Below, in pieces: positions 1-6,982 of a DNA stretch of 33,329 nt. Under the pieces are notes generated by a model. It saw nothing but the letters and a program-made list of their open reading frames with translations. It made no database searches and was not told the origin of the DNA. Made by a program: the position numbers and the translations under genes. This stretch comes from Bacillus salacetis (GTDB taxonomy: Bacteria; Bacillota; Bacilli; Bacillales; Bacillaceae_B). Location: assembly GCF_003581585.1 (NCBI RefSeq), contig NZ_QXIR01000044.1:1-33329 (forward strand), read 5' to 3'. How positions within the stretch are numbered: position 1 is the first letter of the stretch; every line of letters starts with the position of its first letter.

Positions 1-22
1 GTTTTCTGTTAAGTATTTTTGC

Positions 23-100
23 TCAATCTGTAATGGTAAGGGAAACAAAATATAACAGCAAAAGCAAGAAGCCGATCGTAACCATTATCTCGACGCTCAT
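23..100 (-). CDS. Tiny putative single-pass membrane protein (25 aa)
   Basis: A complete 25-codon frame begins with ATG at 100 and ends with TGA at 23-25. It is preceded on the minus strand by a very strong Shine-Dalgarno run (GAGGAGGAG, then TAAA before the ATG). The peptide has a short polar start (MSVEIM), a hydrophobic core containing five consecutive leucines, and a short polar end (TITD), so it could be a lone membrane helix. It diverges from ypjP, and the intervening 150 bp would hold both promoters. I recognise no family. The ribosome binding site is the main reason to believe it; at this length a chance frame is possible. Confidence 0.45.
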   Translation of the reverse strand: MSVEIMVTIGFLLLLLYFVSLTITD

Positions 101-182
101 TTTACTCCTCCTCTATACAAGTTCTTTTAATATAGTACCATATTACCGAATTAATATCCTTCATAAAATTTTCGAAACCTTT

Positions 183-213
183 TTGACCTTTTAACCGTCT
201 ATATATGTATAAT
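183..213 (+). promoter_or_regulatory. Probable sigma-A promoter of ypjP
   Basis: TTGACC at 183-188 and TATAAT at 208-213 resemble the vegetative -35 and -10 boxes. The 19-bp spacer is longer than ideal. The site is about 38 bp upstream of the chosen ypjP start. Confidence 0.45.
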
Positions 214-250
214 GAAAAAGAGAAATACATATAGAAAGGAAGAATTCCTG

Positions 251-844
251 ATGTCTAACTGGATGAGGAAATCGTTTGTCGTCCTGATATCGATCCTAAC
301 ATTCGGATTGGTCACTCCTTCGCAGGCATTTCTTAATGAAAATGAGAATTTAAATAAATCTGACAGCAAGGCGGCCTCCAGCCTTCACAGCCAGACAGAG
401 GCGGCAGAAGCTGCGGAAGAAGTTGAAATTGATCACGGGCTTTTTGTTCAGCAGATGCTTACAGAGGCTGAGAATCAGGCATATATCAAATTTGGCAGAA
501 AGATCAAACCTGTAATAGAAGATGAATTTCAGTCCATTATCCTGCCGAAAATTCAAGCGGCCATTGAAGAGACAACAAAGAAATTTAATGGAAATGAGCT
601 TTCTTTCCTGACGATTTCCGAAGTGCCGGAATACGCTAAAAGTGAGAAGATCTTTCATATTTATGATGAGCGCAGCGGGGAAGATATCATTAGATTCCAT
701 GTCAGAAGGGATCACCCTCCCCTAGACGGTTACTATTTTAATTTTCACTATCACACCAGTCTTGATAACTTCCAGGAACATCACAGCCTGGGGGATATCT
801 ACTGGGATAAAAATGTGCCTCCGCAATGGAGCAGCCTTTCATAG
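251..844 (+). CDS. ypjP: YpjP-like secreted/anchored protein of unknown function
   Basis: This is a 197-residue protein by my start choice. The ATG at 251 sits 8 nt after a GAAAGGAAG ribosome binding site, and the frame stays open 13 codons further upstream without a comparable site. Residues 1-30 form a signal peptide or N-terminal anchor (WMRKSF, a hydrophobic run, then TPSQAF). A Glu/Ala-rich linker follows, then a soluble domain ending in a His- and aromatic-rich segment (FNFHYHTS, EHHSLGDIYWD). Similarity and position directly before the thymidylate synthase gene match B. subtilis YpjP, whose biochemical role is not known to me. A strong terminator follows, so it is probably monocistronic. 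Confidence 0.75.
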   Translation: MSNWMRKSFVVLISILTFGLVTPSQAFLNENENLNKSDSKAASSLHSQTEAAEAAEEVEIDHGLFVQQMLTEAENQAYIKFGRKIKPVIEDEFQSIILPKIQAAIEETTKKFNGNELSFLTISEVPEYAKSEKIFHIYDERSGEDIIRFHVRRDHPPLDGYYFNFHYHTSLDNFQEHHSLGDIYWDKNVPPQWSSLS

Positions 845-852
845 AATGATAG

Positions 853-884
853 AAAACAAGGATGATCACATCCTTGTTTTTTTA
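853..884 (+). terminator. Intrinsic terminator after ypjP
   Basis: A perfect 12-bp stem (AAAACAAGGATG at 853-864 with its complement at 869-880), a 4-nt ATCA loop and a T run to 883. Confidence 0.9.
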
Positions 885-981
885 CTTCTCAAAACTATTT
901 TAAAATATTGATAAAAAGCCGTAAAACATCCAATTAATTGTATTTTTCTAAAAACTAACAAAATAACATTATTGTAATATA

Positions 982-990
982 TGTTATGAT
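982..990 (+). promoter_or_regulatory. Extended -10 promoter element for the metallopeptidase gene
   Basis: TGTTATGAT at 982-990 has the TGn extension plus a TATGAT -10 box. No good -35 is visible, which extended -10 promoters tolerate. It lies about 60 bp upstream of the start codon in otherwise AT-rich intergenic DNA. Confidence 0.4.
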
Positions 991-1051
991 AGTTTCATAG
1001 AGGTAATAAACAAGATCTATAAATATCATGCAGCGGAAGGGTGACAGTCTT

Positions 1052-1753
1052 ATGTATCCCAAAATTTCATTACTTGTCACTGCTATCTGTGCAGGAGTCT
1101 TTTTCATTTTTCAGAATATATCTCCTGATTATCCAGGAGTACTACTCGAAGATGCTCCTATCAAAAATGATCTAACATTACAATCCAGCATTCTTGAAGA
1201 TATAATATTATTGCCCAGGGATACTTATGATGAGGATGAGGCCAGGTTGATCATCTACCGTCTCGATCACCTGCCTGCTGAGCTTCTTCACCAGGTGAAA
1301 GCTGAAGGGATAATGGTTCGATTATTTCAGGACAATTTAACAAATTTCCCTACGACTCAACACTTGAAAGGAATCACTCCGAGAGGGTACACTAATACAG
1401 AAAGAACATGGGATGAAGTTCCCGGTATAGGGGGTTCCCAGCTTGTTTTGGTTAAAATTGGACATAGCGAAAAAGGTGCGGGCCATGGATCAGTCAATTT
1501 GGAGCTCCATGAATTGGCTCACAGCATTGATCGATATGTTCTTGATGAAATTTATCATAAAATGAAATTTACTCTTGTTTGGAAACAGGAAGCCAATTTT
1601 CTATTCCAGGAAGAAGACTATTTTTTGAATTACAAAGAAGAGTATTTCGCTGAAACATTTGCTATGTATTTCTTGAACATGAAAACCAAAAAAGAATTGA
1701 AAGAAAAAGCGCCGGCAACATACCAGTTCTTCAAAGAATTGGAATCTATGTAA
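1052..1753 (+). CDS. Anthrax-lethal-factor-like (M34-type) metallopeptidase, membrane-anchored or secreted
   Basis: A 233-residue protein from the ATG at 1052, which follows AAGGGTGA by 7 nt; an in-frame ATG at 1028 lacks such a site. Residues 5-22 form a hydrophobic signal or anchor segment. The zinc peptidase core is visible: HELAH at 153-157 (HExxH) and about 40 residues later EEYFAETFAMYF, the downstream glutamate motif seen in the anthrax lethal factor C-terminal domain and Pro-Pro endopeptidases (family M34). The protein is only the catalytic domain plus leader, with no toxin translocation or receptor domains, so a housekeeping or surface-protein-processing role is likelier than toxicity. 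It lies 12 bp upstream of thyA, probably on the same transcript. I recall no such gene between ypjP and thyB in B. subtilis, so it looks like an accessory insertion. Substrate unknown. Confidence 0.8.
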   Translation: MYPKISLLVTAICAGVFFIFQNISPDYPGVLLEDAPIKNDLTLQSSILEDIILLPRDTYDEDEARLIIYRLDHLPAELLHQVKAEGIMVRLFQDNLTNFPTTQHLKGITPRGYTNTERTWDEVPGIGGSQLVLVKIGHSEKGAGHGSVNLELHELAHSIDRYVLDEIYHKMKFTLVWKQEANFLFQEEDYFLNYKEEYFAETFAMYFLNMKTKKELKEKAPATYQFFKELESM

Positions 1754-1765
1754 AAGGGGAACGAC

Positions 1766-2560
1766 ATGAAACAATACCTTAAATTATGTGAACATGTTTT
1801 AGAGAATGGGATAGAAAAGGGAGATCGTACCGGCACAGGAACAATCAGCACTTTTGGTTATCAAATGCGCTTTGATTTAAGTGAAGGCTTCCCGTTGCTG
1901 ACCACAAAGAAGCTGCACGTGAAATCCATCATTCATGAATTGCTGTGGTTCTTGAACGGAGACACCAATATTAAATATCTGCAGGACAATGGTGTACGGA
2001 TTTGGAATGAATGGGCGGACGAAACAGGGGATTTAGGCCCGGTATATGGTAAGCAGTGGCGTTCCTGGCAGGGAGCCGATGGAGAAACCATCGATCAAAT
2101 TTCCGAGCTGATTGAGAACATTAAGAAAAATCCTGATTCTAGAAGGTTGATCGTTAATGCATGGAATGTTCCTGAGATTGACAAAATGGCGCTTCCTCCA
2201 TGTCACTGTCTATTCCAGTTCTATGTGGCAGATGGCAAGTTGTCCTGCCAGTTGTACCAGCGCTCTGCTGATGTATTCCTTGGAGTGCCATTCAATATCG
2301 CATCTTATGCTTTATTGACGATGATGATTGCAAATGTTTGTGACTTGGAGCCTGGAGAATTCGTACACACATTTGGAGATGTTCACATCTATCAAAATCA
2401 TCTTGAACAGGTTAAGCTTCAACTGACGAGAGAGCCACGCAAGCTCCCTTCCATCCGCATTAACAAGGACGTGAAGGATATCTTCAGTTACAGCTACGAT
2501 GATTTCACACTTGAAGATTACGATCCGCACCCTCATATTAAAGGAGTGGTAAGTGTATGA
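1766..2560 (+). CDS. thyA: Thymidylate synthase
   Basis: This 264-residue enzyme is the usual length for the ThyA (E. coli-type) family. It methylates dUMP to dTMP using 5,10-methylene-tetrahydrofolate and releases dihydrofolate. Visible signatures are RTGTGT near residue 21, the nucleophile in [12 protein letters not shown] (Cys146), phosphate-binding Arg residues in [11 protein letters not shown], and the C-terminal DPHPHIKG segment. The stop codon overlaps the ATG of dfrA by 4 nt (ATGA), coupling it to the enzyme that recycles its dihydrofolate product. It sits 12 bp after the metallopeptidase gene. Confidence 0.97.
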   Translation: MKQYLKLCEHVLENGIEKGDRTGTGTISTFGYQMRFDLSEGFPLLTTKKLHVKSIIHELLWFLNGDTNIKYLQDNGVRIWNEWADETGDLGPVYGKQWRSWQGADGETIDQISELIENIKKNPDSRRLIVNAWNVPEIDKMALPPCHCLFQFYVADGKLSCQLYQRSADVFLGVPFNIASYALLTMMIANVCDLEPGEFVHTFGDVHIYQNHLEQVKLQLTREPRKLPSIRINKDVKDIFSYSYDDFTLEDYDPHPHIKGVVSV

Positions 2561-3045
2561 TATCTTTTATTTGGGCAATGGACGAAAATGGAGTTATTGG
2601 ATACGAAAACAAGCTTCCTTGGAGAATCCCGGAAGACCTGAAATTTTTTAAAGAGAAGACCATGGGCCACCCGATCGTGATGGGCAGAAAGACATTTGAA
2701 TCAATCGGGAAACCGCTGCCTGGCAGGGAAAACATCGTTCTGACGAGGGATGTTTCTTATGAAGCAGAGGGCTGCATTGTTTATCATGAGATAGAGGATG
2801 TCCTCCATTATGCTGAAGAAAAGGAAGTAGAAGTCATGGTTACCGGCGGAGCTGAAATCTTCAAGAAATTCATTCCGTTTGCTGACAAGCTCTACGTTAC
2901 CAGGATTTATGAAACATTTGAAGGCGATACTTTTTTTCCTGAATTGGACTGGGACGACTATCAACTGATTTCCACTCAGCAGGGAATTGAAAACGAGCAG
3001 AATCCATATCACTATGTTTTTGAAATTTATGAGAAGAAATCATAA
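2557..3045 (+). CDS. dfrA: Dihydrofolate reductase
   Basis: A 162-residue cytoplasmic enzyme reducing dihydrofolate to tetrahydrofolate with NADPH. It carries the classic N-terminal features [27 protein letters not shown] (catalytic Asp27 in PEDL), GRKTFESIG and the VTGGAEIF cofactor segment. It overlaps thyA by 4 nt, so translation is probably coupled and the two form the standard dTMP/folate cycle pair. An intrinsic terminator follows directly. Confidence 0.97.
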   Translation: MISFIWAMDENGVIGYENKLPWRIPEDLKFFKEKTMGHPIVMGRKTFESIGKPLPGRENIVLTRDVSYEAEGCIVYHEIEDVLHYAEEKEVEVMVTGGAEIFKKFIPFADKLYVTRIYETFEGDTFFPELDWDDYQLISTQQGIENEQNPYHYVFEIYEKKS

Positions 3046-3057
3046 CCAATCAAGCTG

Positions 3058-3083
3058 GCAGGCCTGTTACAGGTCTGCTTTTT
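3058..3083 (+). terminator. Intrinsic terminator after dfrA
   Basis: Stem GCAGGCCTG (3058-3066), loop TTA, CAGGTCTGC (3070-3078) with one G-T pair, followed by five T. Confidence 0.85.
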
Positions 3084-3176
3084 CGCGTTTCGGTAAAAAT
3101 GTATACAAAGAAAAAGATCGTTTTCCGTATGAAAAAGCTATAATTATAGAGAAGGTTAATTGAAAGGGGTTCAAGG

Positions 3177-3902
3177 ATGTTCCGATTCGTCTATGTATTG
3201 TTGTTTATGGTCTCATATCTCATTTATAGCATTCCAAACCTGACAAGAATGAAAAAGCTTTCCCAGCATGGTTCAGTAGAGGAGATGGATGTCATCAGGC
3301 ATTCGATGGCAAAAAAGTGGGCAAAAGGAATCATTGTCCGGACAGGAACGACGGTTGGTATAACAGGTGAAACCAATATCCCGGCTGGCCCCGTCTTATT
3401 TGTTTCCAATCATGAAGGAGATTTTGATATACCAGTTCTATTGGGATATATAGAAAAGCCATTTGGATTTCTTTCTAAAGTTGAAGTTCAAAAGGTTCCC
3501 GTCATAAGCCAGTGGATGACGATAATGAATTGTGTCTTTGTTGACAGGAAAGATAAACGCCAGGCAGTCCTTTCTATAAAGGAGTGTATTGCCAAACTAA
3601 AGAATGGCCATTCCCTGGTTGTGTTTCCCGAGGGAACAAGGAATAAAGGGAAAGGGATGCATCCCTTTAAAACAGGTGCCTTCAGGGTTGCTCTTGAAGC
3701 AAGGGTCCCAATTGTGCCCATTCAATTAAGGGGAACGGCAGACATCTTTGAAAATCAAACAACAGGGTTGAAACCAGCTTATGTAATGATCGATATCCTG
3801 CCTCCTGTTGTGCATGAGGAATATCAAGGAAAAACCCCCAGGGAATTGGCGGACTATATCCAGGAGATTATAACAGGCAGGACAATTAACAAGGCGTCTT
3901 GA
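3177..3902 (+). CDS. plsC: 1-acyl-sn-glycerol-3-phosphate acyltransferase (PlsC family)
   Basis: A 241-residue membrane-associated acyltransferase, expected to convert lysophosphatidic acid to phosphatidic acid in phospholipid synthesis. Residues 1-20 form a hydrophobic N-terminal segment. The family motifs are intact: NHEGDFD (the NHx4D catalytic box), FVDRKDKRQA, FPEGTRNKGKG (the EGTR substrate-binding box) and the later VPIVPI. An AAAGGGG ribosome binding site and a TATAAT box at 3139-3144 lie upstream. Position after dfrA corresponds to B. subtilis ypkP. The family is certain; whether this is the main PlsC of the cell or a paralogue cannot be told from the window. Confidence 0.9.
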   Translation: MFRFVYVLLFMVSYLIYSIPNLTRMKKLSQHGSVEEMDVIRHSMAKKWAKGIIVRTGTTVGITGETNIPAGPVLFVSNHEGDFDIPVLLGYIEKPFGFLSKVEVQKVPVISQWMTIMNCVFVDRKDKRQAVLSIKECIAKLKNGHSLVVFPEGTRNKGKGMHPFKTGAFRVALEARVPIVPIQLRGTADIFENQTTGLKPAYVMIDILPPVVHEEYQGKTPRELADYIQEIITGRTINKAS

Positions 3903-4050
3903 TGAAGGTTTGCCACGCTTCCGGTGTTCAGGCATAGTGATAATTCAGATATAAATAAGGGCCACATGCCATGGTACAGAGACAATCATCCTGTTCATTA
4001 CTCTCAAGTCTTCATTTCCAAATGATTATTTTCTCAGTGTGCTTTCACTG

Positions 4051-4075
4051 GTTTAACCTCTTAGACACGGGGAAT
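4051..4075 (+). promoter_or_regulatory. Sigma-B-type general stress promoter
   Basis: GTTTAA at 4051-4056, a 13-nt spacer and GGGAAT at 4070-4075. The sigma-B consensus is GTTTaa, 12-15 nt, GGGwAw. It lies about 40 bp before the DUF3243 gene, which also has a clean AAGGAGATGAGAG ribosome binding site. Confidence 0.65.
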
Positions 4076-4115
4076 ATAGACACTGTAACAATTATTCAAA
4101 AGGAGATGAGAGAGA

Positions 4116-4436
4116 ATGGAACACAATACAAATGACAGCAAGATGGGTAACAAAGTGGATGATCGTCTTTCAAGCATGTCAGAGGATAAAAAAGAAGACA
4201 TTCTGTCCAACTTCGAGAGTTTTAAATCTTACTTAGGTGATAAGGTCGATAAAGCGGATAAGTTAGGATTGAATGAAGAGCAAAAGGCTAGAGCAGCACA
4301 AAAAGTCGGCGATTATCTGGCAAAACATGAAGAACCGAAAAACCGTGAAGAGAAACTATTGTATGAACTATGGAAAGCAGGAGACAAAGAAGAGCAGCAC
4401 ATGCTTTCTCACATGCTTGTGAAGCTGGTGTCCTGA
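4116..4436 (+). CDS. DUF3243 family small protein
   Basis: A 106-residue, highly charged, predicted all-helical cytoplasmic protein. The segment after the disordered first 20 residues (ILSNFESFKSYLGDKV, AARAAQKV-like, DYLAKHEEPKNREEKLLYELWKAG) matches the DUF3243 family as I know it; family function is not established. It is monocistronic: a sigma-B-type promoter lies about 40 bp upstream and a bidirectional terminator directly downstream, shared with the convergent hemolysin III gene. The promoter suggests induction by general stress (inference). Confidence 0.8.
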   Translation: MEHNTNDSKMGNKVDDRLSSMSEDKKEDILSNFESFKSYLGDKVDKADKLGLNEEQKARAAQKVGDYLAKHEEPKNREEKLLYELWKAGDKEEQHMLSHMLVKLVS

Positions 4437-4443
4437 TGAAAGA

Positions 4444-4494
4444 AAAAAGAAGCTCTTTGTGGACAGCATTTCTGTCCTCAGAGGGCTTCTTTTT
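4444..4494. terminator. Bidirectional terminator between DUF3243 gene and hemolysin III gene
   Basis: Outer stem AAAAAGAAGC (4444-4453) with GCTTCTTTTT (4485-4494) and inner stem GGACAG/CTGTCC. It has A runs on one side and T runs on the other, so it can serve both convergent genes. Confidence 0.85.
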
Positions 4495-5125
4495 ATACAT
4501 AGAATAGTACACAGAAATACATGAAGGAACTGCCGGCCAGAACAAATACATGCCAGATGGCGTGATTAAAGGGCAATTTGTTCCATACATAGAAAAAGGC
4601 TCCGATGGAATAGAAAATCCCGCCCATTAGCAGCAGTGTAAATCCTGAGGGACTCAAGATTTCGTATAGAGGTTTAATGGCTATAACAATCAGCCAACCC
4701 ATTAATAAATAAACGAGTGTTGAAATGATTTGATACTTATCCACAAAGTAACATTTGAAGACGATCCCAGCGATTGCCAAAGCCCAAATGATCCCAAAAA
4801 TCGTCCATCCTAAAGGGGTCCGAAAGCTGACTAACATAAACGGTGTATAAGTACCGGCAATCAGCAGATAAATCGCTGAATGGTCCAGGATGGCAAACAG
4901 CTTCTTTAGTTTGGACGGCCTGCAGCTGTGAAGCATTGTAGAAAACAGGTATAGGAGGAGCATGGAGACCCCGAAAATCGTATAGCTTACAACATGCCAT
5001 GCAGTTCCTTTTTCAACTGCTGCCAAAATCAGCATCACCAGTGCCGGAATACTTAGGAGGAAACCGATTCCATGAGTGATGGCATTCGCAATTTCCTCTT
5101 TCCAATTTGTATAATCAAAGGCCAA
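4493..5125 (-). CDS. yplQ: Hemolysin III / TrhA-type seven-helix membrane protein
   Basis: A 210-residue integral membrane protein of the HlyIII/PAQR family. It has about seven hydrophobic segments and the family motifs: ANAITHGIGF at the N terminus, STMLHSC, IAGTYTPFML and a C-terminal HAIWHVFVLAGS. The conserved His residues (HGIG and HAIWH) are probable metal ligands in this superfamily. The start is TTG at 5125, chosen because a perfect GAAGGAGGTG lies 9 nt upstream. Despite the name, a role in membrane lipid homeostasis rather than haemolysis is more likely for such housekeeping copies (family knowledge). It corresponds to B. subtilis YplQ. Confidence 0.9.
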   Translation of the reverse strand: MAFDYTNWKEEIANAITHGIGFLLSIPALVMLILAAVEKGTAWHVVSYTIFGVSMLLLYLFSTMLHSCRPSKLKKLFAILDHSAIYLLIAGTYTPFMLVSFRTPLGWTIFGIIWALAIAGIVFKCYFVDKYQIISTLVYLLMGWLIVIAIKPLYEILSPSGFTLLLMGGIFYSIGAFFYVWNKLPFNHAIWHVFVLAGSSFMYFCVLFYV

Positions 5126-5206
5126 TCAATTGCACCTCCTTCTTCATTATTGTTTTATCATAATATGGGGCTCGAAATATGGCAAATAATAGAGGGCCTG
5201 CCTCAA

Positions 5207-5440
5207 TTATAATTCGCGGGCAATAATATTTTCCATCCAGGCCAATCCTTGTGCGTACTCGGTTTGAGAGGAGAAAAGCATTGGATTGAGATGCGTCTTA
5301 TACCAGGCATGCAGTTCTTCTGCAGTATTAAAGACCTCACCGCTTGTATCACTCTTCCGGATTGTATAAATTCCATTCTCAGGATCGATTGTGACCACCA
5401 CAGGTGATTCACTATCCAAAGCTTCAAGTTCAAAGTCCAT
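5207..5440 (-). CDS. Hypothetical small acidic protein (77 aa)
   Basis: The ATG at 5440 follows AAGGGGAG by about 10 nt; a GTG at 5449 is too close to that site. The 77-residue product is acidic and soluble, with a beta-rich first half (SPVVVTIDPENGIYTI) and a helical second half (TAEELHAWYKTH, YAQGLAWMENII). No transmembrane segment, cysteine cluster or known motif is visible. It diverges from the SRAP gene. I do not recognise the family; a clean ribosome binding site and coding-like composition argue that it is real. Confidence 0.65.
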   Translation of the reverse strand: MDFELEALDSESPVVVTIDPENGIYTIRKSDTSGEVFNTAEELHAWYKTHLNPMLFSSQTEYAQGLAWMENIIAREL

Positions 5441-5557
5441 TGATCGCACACTCCCCTTGCAATAGTAGGTCTTTTCATTAAATTCTTATATAATATGTGT
5501 TATATATTTAAATAAATACAATTGTCATTCACAATAAGTTGAAGGGAAGGGGTAATC

Positions 5558-6235
5558 TTGTGCGGAAGATTTACACTGACAGTGCCTATTGAAGAGTTGG
5601 TTGAACAGTTTCTCATTGATGAAGTTGTCGATGAGTGGGCACCCCGGTTCAATGTGGCGCCGTCCCAGATCGTATTATCATTGATTTCAAGTAAAGGAAA
5701 GAGAAGGGCCGGTCCTATACAATGGGGGCTTATCCCTTTCTGGGTTAAGAATCCGGGGAAGTGGAAGCCTCTTATTAATGCAAGAAGTGAATCATTGGAA
5801 GAAAAGGCCAGTTTCAAGCATCTTCTGAACAAACGAAGAACAGTCATTTTGGCTGACAGTTTCTATGAATGGGAAAGAAAGGATGGAAAGAAGCACCCAC
5901 ATCGTTTTATGCTAAAGAACAAAGAACCCTTCGCTTTTGCAGGACTATGGGACAGGCAGGAGAATGAAGATTCATCTATTGTATCATCGGCAATCCTGAC
6001 AACAGCTGCAAATGACCTGGTCAGACCGGTTCATGACCGTATGCCTGTCATCCTTAAGGGGGAGGATGATATCAACAGGTGGCTGTCGACAGGAGAGTAC
6101 TCATTTAGTGAAGTGAAACACCTGTTAGAGCCAATGCCTGCTGAAGAAATGACTGTTTATAAGGTTTCGGATAGTGTGAATTCACCAAGGAATGATTTCA
6201 GATCATGTGTGGAACCAATGCAGAATTTGTCATAA
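5558..6235 (+). CDS. SOS response-associated peptidase (SRAP/HMCES family)
   Basis: A 225-residue protein of the SRAP family (E. coli YedK, B. subtilis YoqW/YobE relatives). These proteins crosslink to abasic sites in single-stranded DNA and can release themselves. The start is TTG, placing Cys2 (MCGRF) at the N terminus after methionine removal; this Cys is the family's crosslinking residue. Other active-site motifs are present: RFNVAPSQ, WGLIPFW, INARSE, DSFYEW with the catalytic Glu, and HDRMPVIL with the catalytic His. GGAAGGGG lies 6 nt before the TTG. No LexA-type box is evident in the 110-bp upstream region. Confidence 0.93.
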   Translation: MCGRFTLTVPIEELVEQFLIDEVVDEWAPRFNVAPSQIVLSLISSKGKRRAGPIQWGLIPFWVKNPGKWKPLINARSESLEEKASFKHLLNKRRTVILADSFYEWERKDGKKHPHRFMLKNKEPFAFAGLWDRQENEDSSIVSSAILTTAANDLVRPVHDRMPVILKGEDDINRWLSTGEYSFSEVKHLLEPMPAEEMTVYKVSDSVNSPRNDFRSCVEPMQNLS

Positions 6236-6327
6236 GAAAATTTGATGGATCATGAACATTACAGCCTTTTTTTGTGAACTTTAGGGTATAATAATAGTAT
6301 AAACGGGTGAAAAAGAGGATTGATATT

Positions 6328-6576
6328 TTGTTACTAAAAAGCCTTGAGTTCAAAAATTGTTATGGACAGAAGGTAAGGATCTCAGACATTCCAGTTATGG
6401 CCCAGGATAACCCGCTTTACTTTAAAGTCAGCAGAAGGCTTCAGTTGTTCATGATGGAAATTGATCGAAATCCAAAGAAAAAAGTATTCAGTTTCCGTGA
6501 TCATTTAAAAAAGCATCTGAAGTGGCCTGAATACCAAAGTATCTATCATACCGTAGAATTAAAGAATAATGCATAA
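6328..6576 (+). CDS. ypmP: YpmP-like DUF2535 family protein
   Basis: An 82-residue protein from a TTG start at 6328, chosen because AAAGAGGA ends 8 nt upstream; the upstream GTG at 6307 has no ribosome binding site. The sequence (LLKSLEFKNCYGQKVRI, RRLQLFM, FSFRDHLKKHLKW) resembles DUF2535/YpmP as I recall it. Function unknown; basic and soluble. A TATAAT box lies at 6287-6292. It is followed by a hairpin terminator and then by repeat copy C. Confidence 0.75.
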   Translation: MLLKSLEFKNCYGQKVRISDIPVMAQDNPLYFKVSRRLQLFMMEIDRNPKKKVFSFRDHLKKHLKWPEYQSIYHTVELKNNA

Positions 6577-6592
6577 GCTGTTTTGGAACCGG

Positions 6593-6622
6593 AGCACAGC
6601 CAAGAGCTGCTGCTTCTTTTTT
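6593..6622 (+). terminator. Terminator after ypmP
   Basis: Stem AGCACAGC (6593-6600) with GCTGCTGCT (6606-6614, one bulged base), loop CAAGA, then TCTTTTTT. Confidence 0.6.
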
Positions 6623-6648
6623 GTACATATTTATTGTAGTATCAGCGG

Positions 6649-6691
6649 TTCCTTTTGCGGCCGTAAGTCATGGCTTTCGGCCGCAACGGAA
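6649..6691. repeat. Strong imperfect inverted repeat (hairpin)
   Basis: TTGCGGCCG (6655-6663) is perfectly complementary to 6678-6686 around a 14-nt loop. The stem extends through an internal loop with TTCC/GGAA. It is GC-rich inside AT-rich intergenic DNA, not followed by T runs, and lies just beyond the diverged end of repeat copy C. Confidence 0.6.
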
Positions 6692-6738
6692 TCTTTGAAC
6701 AGCTTTGCTTATGCTTGGGACCAAGGTTTTATTCCCTT

Positions 6739-6839
6739 AAAAGAACGTTTCCTTTCCTGCTCACCGGGGTTTTGGTGTTGATTTACCAGGATAGGATTTG
6801 AAATTTATATTGAATAGTAACAAAACTTACGAAAAGAGC
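6739..6839 (-). repeat. Intergenic repeat, copy C (partial)
   Basis: Read on the minus strand from 6839, this begins GCTCTTTTCGTAAG and continues through TATTCAATATAAATTTCAAA, TATCCTGGTAAATC, CCCCGGTGAGCAGGAAAG and CGTTCTTTT. These blocks occur in the same order and spacing in copies A (23200-23377) and B (24697-24892). Compared with them, copy C lacks about 8 nt in the GAGC-rich region and the terminal hairpin. It is non-coding and lies between ypmP and the DegV gene. Confidence 0.85.
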
Positions 6840-6982
6840 GTTATTAAAAGTGTCCTTTTTATGAATAAATTAATAAGATTAAACTCTTATGTGAAAAAAT
6901 CTTTGGCTTGTACTTGAAATCATTTTTAAACGTTTGCATAACAAGGTATAATACAAGCATATGTAAACAAGGATGTGTGGAA

